From Psococerastis gibbosa (Eukaryota > Arthropoda > Insecta > Psocodea > Psocidae), in the NCBI GenBank assembly GCA_963971405.1, contig OZ020489.1, positions 20,920,290-20,984,289 on the forward strand: a stretch of DNA of 64,000 bases. The letters run 5' to 3'. A program made the position numbers and the translations under genes. A model generated the notes under the pieces. The model was not told the DNA's origin. It saw only the letters and a list, made by a program, of their open reading frames with translations, and made no database searches. Below are positions 48,101-60,100 of this stretch, piece by piece; the stretch's first letter is position 1, and every line of letters starts with the position of its first letter.

Positions 48101-51100
48101 TTTTAAGGGTCGCGCATGGCGTAAAGTATTCCATACCCATGGGGCCATGCATTTCAAGGGGTGGTAGACAGAAAGGAACCCTGAGATTTTATATTACTTA
48201 CCGGTCCCTGATGGTAATTCCAGCCATGTGCAACAGCTGTGTCATTTGAGTCATTGTCGTTATGGTAGTCACCGCGGTAGTTCCAGTCGGACGGGTCCAG
48301 AGTCTTCATGCCCAGGGGTCCTAGGAGAATTGGTCCAGCTTTCTCAAGAGCAGTCCAAGCGTGCGCAGGGTCCACCATTTCGGGCGCCTTCAATGCACGA
48401 GAACATATATTAAGATATTTATGAGAACAGCCCATCTGCAGCCCGATCATGGCGATTTAGTATTATTATAATACCGGGGTTTATTTTTTAATGCCGCAGT
48501 AGTAGTAAGGTGTCAGGTAACCGTGTTAAAATATGCGCGGGAAATTCAAATTAATAAATTATTGGAATACAAGAGAATGGTTGCATTGTTTTATAATCGA
48601 AGGAATCGAGGATTAATTTATCAGTTTTAATTTCACGGACTGGCGGGGTGTTACTAAGCAGGCCAAAGCCCATCAAGGCCTGTAGAGCCAGAAGCAGTAG
48701 TAGTAGTATGGTTGGACACAGTCCCAGGCCACGGTGTGGGCCCATAGGACAGCGGACCTCCTGATTATAGTGGATTCCGAACCACTTGGGAAACATAGTC
48801 AAGTCACACGATTAGTTCGGAGGTGACCAGGACAAGTCCTACCATGTTTCCCTACCGGCACTGTGCACACTACCAAGTTATCTGCATCTTTGAACCTGCT
48901 CTGGTCCGCTGGATTCAACTTGGTAAGGCGGCCGGCAGCCAGAAGCAGTGCGATGATAAAAAATTAAAATAATCATGTATATGAATAGCATAGCAAGCTT
49001 TTACTGTTGTAAATATATCTGGTGATAACCCCGAGCAACTACAACAGAAATCAAAGAACATAAGTAAGCTTATCATCATCTCATCTGTAATAAACTCATG
49101 ACTCAAAACCCATGACAGATTTATGAACGTTTCCACTCCTTCCTTTCCATCTACTCCTGACCATTTAGCACCTCCTCCGTTTCCAGTCCGGTCTCCTTTA
49201 ATTGTCCTTAACCTGGTTTTCCACTTCATTGGTCCCCTTCACGTAACCTCTTCCTCCGTCCATAGTAGCATTTTATGTATATTTGTCTAGTTTCTAAACG
49301 GGTTCAAAAACATCTTACCACAACTAATGCGATTGGGAAGTTACAGCGCAGTTGATAGTCTGCCCATTGCTGTGAAGCTCCCACAGAGTCCTTGTATATC
49401 CCACGACGGTTAACTAGGTCAGGTCGCTGCTCACCATTCTCGGGAGTCTCAGGTATCCAGAATTGTCGCTCGAAATTGGCCCCAATCAAATCCTCCCATT
49501 CCTTCAATGTCCATGATATTACTTTGCCTGGAAAACGAAACCAATAGTATAATAGATTAGGAGTCGTTCCGACAATCTGATGGAAACTCAATTATCTCTT
49601 CGGAAAATTAATATAAATTTTAAAATATATCCCACCTTGCTAACATATTTTATATATCATTGCTGTTAATTTGCCTGTTTTTAAGAATTAGGCCACATAT
49701 AATAAACATTGAACAAGTTAACCACCCTTTAAGAGTGAACAGCCCGTAGGAAATTTTGGCAATTCCAAATTTGGTACCACAGAGCAAAAAGAGAATAATT
49801 TTTTAGAATAGTTCAATTTTTGTCAAGTTGTCAGCACACATTGGGAGATCCTTGAGGGTCGGCAGCAGGTATACGAGCGAAGGGTGTGAGTGATGACTCA
49901 TCATCTGATATATTTACGACCCTCTATGCCTCAATAACAGCCGAGTTCCTATATTCCTTCATCCAGCCAAAAAGCAGTGGCGTGCCGTATCTTCCAGGCC
50001 GCAGTTATAGCAGTGGCGTCTCCTTACATTTTGTATTCTTTATGAGAATACAAGCCGTAGAATGGTGTTTTGACATATGTATAAACACATGTGAAGCATG
50101 TTCCAATAAAATTATGATTTATGATTGCATTAAATGTCTACCATAATTAAAAAGGCAATGATATGGGATGTAAATAAATGTATTGACTTACAATTTTGAT
50201 ATGTACAGTCACGTATGAGAAAAAGTTTTTGCTTTCCTGTTTGTTCGTAATATATACAGGGTGTTCCAGACCACCCGGACACCCCCTATATCTCGGTTAT
50301 TACGAGGAATTTTGAAATGCGGTAAAAATCTACGATAACAAAGTCAAGATTGAACTACCTTATGGTGCAATCAAATGTTTTTTTCGGGGAGTCCGAAAGG
50401 GGAGTTTCAGGGGGTCATAGGTGGTATCTCGGAATTTTCAAATGCAAAGGTATAACGTATTGCATATCAAATGAAAGCCCTGTGAGGGATATCCTTTTCA
50501 TCCAGAACCCTTAGGACTCTTTTAAGGAGTATAGCCTCAAAGAATTGGCGCATTGTGGCCCCATTGTTTTTTAATCTACTCAGTGAGTCTAATAATCTGC
50601 TGTTGTGTGCTACAGCCTTTCCGGATACCAAAAGGTTCTGGACGCAGGATATCCTTTTCATCCAGAACCTTGAGGACTCTTTTAAGGATTATAGCCCCCC
50701 CCTCAAAAATTTGGGAATTTACATCAATCCCGGGAAATAGCAGAGCTCAAAGCAGGCATTAACAGTGTACAGCCCTTAGGGAAATTGGAAATTAAATTTA
50801 ACATTTTATTTATTATTTAATTAACTAAGCAAGTTCATATAAGCCTAGGAAGACACTGCACAGTCTACCAGGCTGAGGTATGTGCCATATCGCAGTGCGC
50901 CCTTGAAAATATAGCGGCAGGGAATTCCAACCGCAACATTTATATTTTCACAGATAGCCAAGCTGCATTGAAAGCACTGGAATCATCTCGTACGAAATCA
51001 AAAATCCTACGAGAATGCAAACTCAACCTGCAAAGGCTGGCCAAGCACAACAACGTAACAGTCGCTTGGGTGCCGGGTCATTCAGGCCATGCAGGGAATG

Positions 51101-54100
51101 AAAAAGCAGACGAACTAGCCCGAAAGGGCTCAGAGACACCCCTGACAGGACCAGAACCAGCATGCGGTATAGCCTACGGAAGAATCCGCACGGAAGTTGG
51201 TACATGGGTACAGAAACAAAAACTGGAAGAATGGAGAACCATGCCAGAACATCGCAACTTACAGAAGTTGGGAATAAAACCTAGCAGGAAGAATACCTTA
51301 AACCTGTTATCGTTAAAGAGACAGATGATGAGGAAAGTCATTGGTTTGCTGACAGGAAATTGCCAACTTCGAGCCCATCTCCACAAGATCGGAATTATAC
51401 AAGAAAACCGACTGTGCCGATGGTGCGTGATGGAGGATGAAACAGCAGAGCACGTCCTTCTTGAATGTGAGGCGCTGGCACGAAAACGCCTTCAGACCCT
51501 GGGCTTCCCAGGAGAAGAAGCGTTAACCATCAGAAACGACCCCATAGGCACCATCAGAAAATTTATTGGACTGGTGGGTGTATCAAAATGGGAAGACTGA
51601 GATAACCACGGTGGCAAAAGACCTATTAAAGGTCGACGCCATTCAGGCCGAAAGGCCCCGTGATTTTTAAAAAAAAAAAAAAAAAAAAAGCAAGTTCATA
51701 AAGATTTGGCCCACTTAAGTTCTAGAAGACTACTTCATGCATCGTATAATAAAGTATTTTTAATTTTTGAAGTTCTAGTTTTTTCATAAACACGATAATA
51801 ATTTATACTCGGTAATTTATAATACGCAATGCGTTTCACCGTGAATTTTCTATCATTTAAAAAAAAAAAACTTTTTTCCACAAAACCAAATAGATTTTTG
51901 CGAAAGCAACCTGCTCGGTTTCGTTACTCAATTAAACACATAATTCATGCCTGAAGGTAGAAATCATCGATAGAAAGGTTTCGCAGAGAAATTATTTTTT
52001 AGTCATTTTTCATTCAAATTTAGTTATTTTTATTTTTTTACCCCCAGACAGAAACTATCAAGGGGCAAGCGACCCCCCCCCCCCCCATATTGTAAACATT
52101 AATGGCGACTGCAATATACTGTATGTGAATTTAGAAGAAATCGTTGGAGCCGTATTTGAGAAATAAATTGTTAGACGTTTTTTTGGAGATTTTTGAAAAT
52201 AACCCCCCCCCCCCCCAAATTGAGTAAGTCCCATTTAAAAAAAATTGTCTCGAGGTATGATTTTTGTAAACCTACATACCAAATATCATCAAAATCGGCC
52301 GAGTAGTTTGCCCGGAAATCGATGAACAGACAGACAGACAGAGCTACAGACAGTCATTTCGTAAAAAGATTTTTTTTGGTTCCTGAGACCTCAAAACGTG
52401 TAAATCCGTTGAAATCTCGAAATCGAAAATTTCGACCATCACAAAGCTTTCCTTATACTAGGCTACGTATAAATTGGAAAGCAATAAAAGGTACTAAATA
52501 TCGGGCTGCCAATTTCCTACGGGCTGTTAATTCTAAAAGACCGCCGTTATGGCAAAGAGAGGGAAGAACTGAGACTGGGCGAGCACTAATTTTAAAAAAC
52601 ACTTAGAAAGGCCTGTCTGATGTCGTTAGTCCGCTCTGCAAGGGTGTACCGTGGTGAAACAATTTCGCATAATAAGGCTTCCTTGTAAAACCTCTCGAGT
52701 TTTGGCACCATGACTGAACGCCAAAGACTCTGGTCCCTGGTAACTTCAATGACCTCTTGCCAATGAGGCGTGTATATGAAAAGGTAGCACTTATTCACCT
52801 TCAAAATGTTCAGCTGCCTCTGTATCTGGTAGTGCCAGTAACTTTTTGGTTTAAGCTGGACGACACCTTTTTCGCCAAGTTTCAACATTGCAGTCTTCTT
52901 CTGCCTGACAGCATCTGCTAGCGACGTCGTCTCAGCTTTTGTGGCTGCCCACAAACATTTTATCTCCAGTAGAGCATCCTCTCCACAAACTAATCCGTCG
53001 GGCGAAGCAGCGAGAAAGGGATACGTGGGATCAACAAAGAGACCACATTTTTTCACTTTCTTGCCGTTTTTCCAGCAAAATATTTCCCGGGCCAAATCCT
53101 CGTTCGTTTTCCCAAACTTTACGGCTTGAGTCCGTGAAATATCACTGTACAGGATCGACTTCACAGTGTTTCGGGTTGAGGTCGTTGGCCTTAAGCACAT
53201 CACTTTACCAAAATTTGAAGCAGTGAGGCGTTTCACCCTTTCCACCATCCAATCTTCCGAAAGGTCTTGACCCATTGTCCTCAACTGTAATTCTTCCGGA
53301 TCAACAGAACTCAACTCTTCTAGGAAACGCTCTTTACTCTGACGCAACTGCGATTCTGGGATATCTGGAATATCCTCAACGTCCCCGTAATCTTCATCTG
53401 GACCTGCTTCTTCTTTCCACTGAGTCGGTTTGCTTCTTTTAAACAGTTCTCGCCGTCGCCTGTTATGTTCCGTTCTTAATTTTGCCCGTGAAACGTATCC
53501 CTTCGTTCTACTCCCTGGGGTTCGAATGTTACAAATACGCCGTGCGACATCTGCTAAAAAAGCACCCTCGTTAAATTGAAGACATGCGGCTTCCATTCTC
53601 ATGTTGTAACTTCCGCGAGCACCATAAGAAATTCTCTTGCCACCAATTAATTTATTTGCTAGGCTATTGAGTTGTTCGCATAGATTGCTGTCAACATCAA
53701 GCAAGAGTGAATCAGCATGGTGTGCGACCCTGGTCATCAATCTTATCAAATCATCAGCTAGGCCAGATTTTGTCATCACATTGTACAAGCTGGACTCATT
53801 TACGCCTTTCTCTTTGCAATAGTACTCCAGGCAATCATGATGAAGACCAAGTAAGTGTTTAGGGGCATTTAAAATGTCCTTGTGCAATCCCTCACAACGA
53901 ATTGATGAAAGGCCAGCTGCATTTTTCCAATGCTTAATCGCGCCTCTCACAGCCTGGCGAAAGCGGAAAACGTTGGATGCTAAGGCTTTTCGCTCTGCTA
54001 TGGGGAACTTAGTCGCCTTCAAAAACCCACGCAAGTGGCCGTCCATATTTCTGAGTAAATGGTTGCGGCATTCCACTTTTTTTATTGCAACGGTAAATCC

Positions 54101-57100
54101 GTACGGCTGTGCCCCTAATAGACGCTTCATAACACTTGAATCCCCATCACCAATGAGCCTCGTGTAAGCAATGCCTTGCGTCTGTATGCTCCGCCGAAAT
54201 CCCTCAACAATTATATCAGCTTCCATGGCAGTTGAGGAACGTTTCCAGTTCCTAAAGCATTTGTGGGGCGCCTTCTTCCCCGTTTTTTTTTCTCTACAAC
54301 ACAAGGAGCAGAACTTATTACGCGTGACCACAAAAACAACTTTCCTTGTCCTGTACCCAATAATTGACGCCATCCCCGACAACGAATTATATTTCGTCTT
54401 ATATGACCTCTTAGCCCACATTCCATCAGCCACAACTGTAATAAAAGGAGTGCCATCTGGCAAGACGTCTCCAGCTTCTAAAGCTAACTGTTTTTCTTCA
54501 GCCGCAGCTGCAGCCATGGACTGAGAAAGGCTAGCTCCAATTCGCTCGGACACTTTCAGTCCCTCTTTCATAAATTTTCTCTCACTCATGAAAGGGATGT
54601 TCAACGCAGCAAAAATTGGTTCAGCGGCTGCAAAGCCCACACCACCAGATATCACGCCGTTCACCAAATTACCTTCGATGTTTTCATCGTTAGGCTGAAG
54701 GGCGTATTTTCTAGTGGAGTTGCACATGCGGCATTGAAATAGCAACTGCACCGTCATTATGCTGTGCTTTTTTATGGGCACCTCCCTTATGAAGTCCATG
54801 TCAGCAATAGTGCACATGAATGGTTTGTGCACGTCATTTTTTAATTGGGTGAAGAGGTGAGCCAAGTTAACAATCCTGTTGCCTGGTAAAGTACCAGTTG
54901 GCAAAATTGTGTTGGGCTCATCGGCCCCGATGGACTGATTGCCAACAGTCTCATTAACTGGGTCCTCTTCTTCCATAAGAAATGGGCTGGGCTCATCGGC
55001 CCCAATGGATTGATTGCTAATGACTGTCTCATCAGCTGGGCCCTCTTCCTCCATAGCAATTGGGCCAGCAAGATTAAGGCTGTCAGATACGTCGTCTGGC
55101 GTGGATGTTAAAATAACACCTTCTCTTTTAAGATAATTATCAACCCTACAAAAAAGTATTAGACATAAATATAACAGCAGTGAATATTGTATAAGCTTAC
55201 ACCATGGTTTGATTATACTCTACTGTTCATGCAATCACAATTGGGGATACACATTGTATATATTGTAGTTATTTTTTCGTCTCCGAGGTAGAGACTCAGT
55301 TTCTGGGCCCAGTGTTCTGCCAATCAGACGCAATGGTCGGTGCTGACCCAAAGGTCGTTGAACTGTTTAAGTCGTTGGTCTCTTTTCGGTGGTGGAAGGA
55401 TTAGCCGCTAGATATTTCCACTTTGCATTGCCTGGGGTACGCCCGATCGTAATATAATAATAGGACTCGTAAATGTAGTGACGAACAACACTTAGTCTAC
55501 TTGTTTCAATTTCACTATATTTACTGCTCAAATGCAAATGCTAATTTCAGAGTAAGGCACTATATACCCGGGTATTGTCATCCGCCATGTTGTATCCTAA
55601 TTCCTATATGGTAAGTATTGTAAGAAAAGTAAGAGGTTGAGAAATATTGAAAAAACTAATACACGTTTTAGTATTTTTTTATTAAACACTTCCCTAATTG
55701 GTAGCACGTTTTTTTAAATAATAATAAATAAACAACGATAAATTTCTAAAAATAAATAGGTAAACACCCAATGCTTGGCTTATACACCAGACTTATAATG
55801 GATATAATGTGGCGGATGACAATACCTGTCTAATATAGAGCCCTATTTCAGAGAAAACAATTCGAAATTTGTAACTCTGTAACAATCACTTCTTTCTCTC
55901 TGGATAAAAAAATTGAATGAATTTTTAAAACACTAAATTCATCAGAATCAGTCTGGATGTAGGTTTCCCCCAAACAAAGCTTGTGACCAGGTAACCAAGG
56001 CACAAAGTCTCCCAAGATTGATACATGTATGTTTATAAATGATATGGCGGCTATTCCACTTGCCGATATTCCCTCATTTATGCATCAATAATAAGTCTCT
56101 ACCATATTATAACTTAATTTATAATAGATAAGTTAAGTATCTACATAATAGTCTCATTCAAAGAAAAATCGCATCAATTATTGATGCACAAATGTGGGAA
56201 TATTGACAAATGCAATAGGTGCCCATTCCACATACGTACAACGTCAATGAAAATTATGAAATTGAAGGTGGTAGCAGACAATAAAGACATACTAAAAATT
56301 CTGCTACCACCTTCAATTTCATAATTTTCATTGACGTTGTACGTATGTGGAATACCCGCCATAGCCGCCTAAGCCCATGGTTGCTCCTGACGGGTTACAA
56401 TAAAAATGAGGTCCCCACATACAAATCTCATTTAGAACGAAAGATCACTATCCTCTTTAAATTGGCTGTCGATCTATCTAGACATAAATAGCAATTACAG
56501 ATACGTACTACATTTCTTATAACAACATGTACTAACCGTTCCATTTCCTTTTTTTTATGGGGTGCTACGCCTTTAAACCCTTTCCGATATGCTCGCGTCC
56601 GTCTATTTTTTTCATATTCCTTCTGGCCTTTAAATTTACCCATTCTCAGTAAGCCAAGAAAACAATGGACAAAATCATAAAATATGAAATAATGCGAGAG
56701 TTAACAAATTACTTTGTTTACAAGCTCTGAACGCAATGCTAACAACGTAACAGAACAAAACCAAAACTGCGACAGATAAATCAGTGCGACATCTTCTGGA
56801 AATTACCTACAACATTGTTCACGTCGATTGTGCTTGGTTTCACAACAGATGAGCTTTCTGTTCTCAGCCATCTTATTTGAAATGTAAACAGATAATATAA
56901 ATTATTTATTTATTATGCTATTAATGGAAATTAGTAAAATGTGATTCATTAATTTCTTAGATATTGTAATTTAGTTGCCTTAAATATATGTTGTAGTGCC
57001 ACATTACCAACGGTAAGATCTCAAATTCCCTGTTCTGTTTTATTTTTTGGCCTTTTTTAACAATTTTTTTCTCCGTACTGACTAAATATATGAAAATTGT

Positions 57101-60100
57101 AAATCGTTAATATTATACCCCACATCTTTACCTTTGTTATCATGGTAGATATGTAATAAAGGCATTAATTAAACATGCTTAAAAGGCCCTATTGCTTTAG
57201 GTCCAAACACCATTCTACGGCCTGTACACTCTTAATATAAGGATAAAGCAGCAATACCAACCATTACGGTCGAAGCGCTCGACTGTGCCATACGGGTAGA
57301 CACCTCTCACGTAGAGGTCATTAAGATCTCGCAGTACCGCTTTCGATAGAGAAATTATTTCGACAGCAGAGCCATCTCGAGGTGTCGCAGGCTTCCCTTT
57401 GTTTCCAGCCTTTTCGCTAGAGCCCATTTTGTCCATCCATGTTCCGCAGTTATAAAGATTTCCACCATAAACAAAACCTGCCAATAATAAATCGAAAAAA
57501 CTTATAATCAGCGCCTGTTCTAACTCTATAAAAATATTAGGGGGATTCACTCTGTTGATAGAACGTAGAAATAGAAAAATCGAAAAATAGCTCAGAGTGA
57601 GGATACCTCCGTACAACCGTAGAAATAGAGAAAGTTTTTAAGGCGCATTCTGTGGAGTAAAAATTGAAACTGTATGCTACAAGGAACTACCAACAGGTGT
57701 GGGCGCTACGTTCTTGTCTTTTTGTCAGTTTGTTTTTGTTTTTAGCCGTGTAATTTGTTTTTGATTTTAGCAGGTGTTTTTTTTACTTTAAGTTTAAACT
57801 TATTTTTCATTACCTACCTACCTATGCCTAAATTAGGAAATACGTTGAAAGCCATCAACTTCCCCGCGGGAAAATGCAATGCAATGATGTGCGAGAATTT
57901 TGAAGAGGAGGAAGAAATACTAAGTCAAGCCATCGACGATATTTCTGTGGTCATGTCAATACGGTAGGCCTATAGCGTACGCTTTTGCATTGGGTCTGTC
58001 CCTAAATCTAAGGAGTGGTGGACCAACGTGCTTCCGAGCCACGAGTCCACGACGAAATGTGCGGTTTAACATTTTCATGAGAGTTTTGCATTGGCCAATT
58101 GAAGAGGAAAGAAGAGAAATTATTTCTACCGTAGAAAAACTGCCATAAGGACATGTGTTAATCGTGTCTATCTACGGCTTTCTACTACTTGGGGAATCAA
58201 AAACAAAGCAAACGGTCGACCATATTTGTTGTTTTTATTGCTCACATTTAATTATTTAATTTTAAAAATGAGTTGTACAAGACAAATAAATGACAAAAAA
58301 CAGAAGGAAACATGTAGCAAGAGGTGGACTGCGGAAGCTGTTAATAAGTTCCTCGAGATATTAATAGCCAAAGTACAAGAAACTTAATTTGGAGGTAAGT
58401 TGCGTGTGTTTATATCAAAATTAAATATGCTGCTTACGTTATTTGCTGTTGATACCCATCTGAAAATCGCCGAAACATACTAGGAATTAGGATTACAATT
58501 GACTGTTATTAACACGTAAGTTTTACGCTTAAAAAAGCCGCAGACACAACTACTTCGTTCCTTTGAAGTACGTAGGTACTGTACTTATGCCTCATGTTTT
58601 GCATTTGTTCGGGTATTTAGGTAAATTATTCCTTAGGGCTATTCTGCAGGAAATTTGGAGTTACTGTACATTTGAATACGGCGTTCAGTAATTTTGCTAC
58701 GAATAATAATATTGGTGTGGTGCATGGATTTTATATTATTGAATGCAGTTAGGTCTACACATCACCGGTTTTTCTTTCTGTTTCAGAAACCAACCGCCCA
58801 GACAACAACAAAAAGAATGACGCCAACGACCCAATCAGAAACGAGAGCGCCTGCGCACCGAACCATACCTGCACCAGTCAGTCAGTCAGTTGCTACGATA
58901 CCTCCGCGATACAACCTTAGAAGTATAGGTGTACCCCACCGAAGATGTCGTACGCAGTTGTTGACGAAACGTTTGGAAGCCTACTTTGAAATCGACCACG
59001 GCCTATTCGCCCGGATTCTTGTGTCCCCTTATTAGACTCCAACCGTGAAAGCCTTCGTTATTATATTGAATTCAAAATGTGTCGTTCGATACAATTTAAG
59101 TGATATTTTATTATTCTATTGTCAAATCAAAAAAACATTGAACCATATTTGCTTTGTATATAGGCCTTAATGCATTAGTTATTTAATTTGCTTACATTAG
59201 TTATGATACTATTTATACGAATTGTTAATGCTGCTGGCGTAAGTCAATCATTGAAAGAGAACGAACGGTCTAGCTATAAAACACTTATAATTGACAGAGG
59301 CTGCATCATAGCTTTAAAACTGTTTCCATGAGCGCCTTCCTTTTACTGGTACCGGCTGTATTATCTTGTACATCTTGCGCTTTGATGGCATAATTTTGTT
59401 TGCGTGAGTAGGAACTCTCCACAACCGTCTAAGTAGCCAATACATAAAGGCAGCTCGTGAATTTTTGCATTGACGATTTCTCTTCTTTCCTCTTCAATTG
59501 GCCAATGCAAAACTCTCATGAAAATGTTAAACCGCACATTTCGTCGTGGACTCGTGGCTCGGAAGCACGTTGGTCCACCACTCCTTAGATTTAGGGACAG
59601 ACCCAATGCAAAAGCGTACGCTATAGGCCTACCGTATTGACATGACCACAGAAATATCGTCGATGGCTTGACTTAGTATTTCTTCCTCCTCTTCAAAATT
59701 CTCGCACATCATTGCATTGCATTTTTCCGCGAGGAAGTTGATGGCTTTCAACGTATTTCCTAATTTAGGCATAGGTAGGTAGGTAATGAAAAATAAGTTT
59801 AAACTTAAAGTGAAAAAAACACCTGCTAAAATCAAAAACAAATTACACGGCTAAAAACAAAAACAAACTGACAAAAAGACAAGAACGTAGCGCCCACACC
59901 TGTTGGTAGTTCCTTGTAGTATACAATTTCAATTTTTACCTCACAGAATGCGCCTTAAAAACTTTCTCTATTTCTACCGTTGACGGAGGTATCCTCACTC
60001 TGAGCTTTTTTTTAGATTTTTCTATTCCCTTTTCTATCAACAGAGTGAATCCCCCTATTATATTTCTACTCCCCACCGGCAACGTAAATTTCCAACTCGA

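Larger units (their letters stand above)
41312..48201. other. AGL intron of 6.9 kb, repeat mosaic
   Basis: Contains the 38-bp-arm MITE, the CTAGTGGCGTAGCC element, the minisatellite, the pogo-like MITE, and a block bounded by GAGATCGGCGATA (42840) and its inverse near 47130. 41880-42230 shows a simple CTA/ACT-rich composition. Confidence 0.5.
50803..51790. repeat. Family B copy interrupted by the LINE insertion
   Basis: ATTATTTAATTAACTAAGCA before and GATTTGGCCCACTTAAG..GACTACTTCATGC after the LINE match one end of family B. The opposite end is not present. Confidence 0.5.
57539..60056. mobile_element. 2.5-kb element with ~580-bp terminal inverted repeats, possibly Harbinger-derived
   Basis: The arms 57539-58120 and 59476-60056 are near-identical inverted copies starting AGGGGGATTCACTCTGTTGA. 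The flanks carry ATT at 57536-57538 and 60057-60059, a plausible 3-bp duplication. Both arms encode the same 70-aa peptide ([13 protein letters not shown]...). The right arm extends into [18 protein letters not shown], which resembles the YxDGT strand of Harbinger-type transposases but is degraded. It lies entirely within an AGL intron, ending ~60 nt from an exon. Confidence 0.7.

Noticed and set aside
56770-56871. Minus-strand ATG at 56871 reading [20 protein letters not shown] before a GTAATT as an alternative first exon
   Set aside because: Short, unsupported by homology and the donor is weak; the exon at 56643 joins better.
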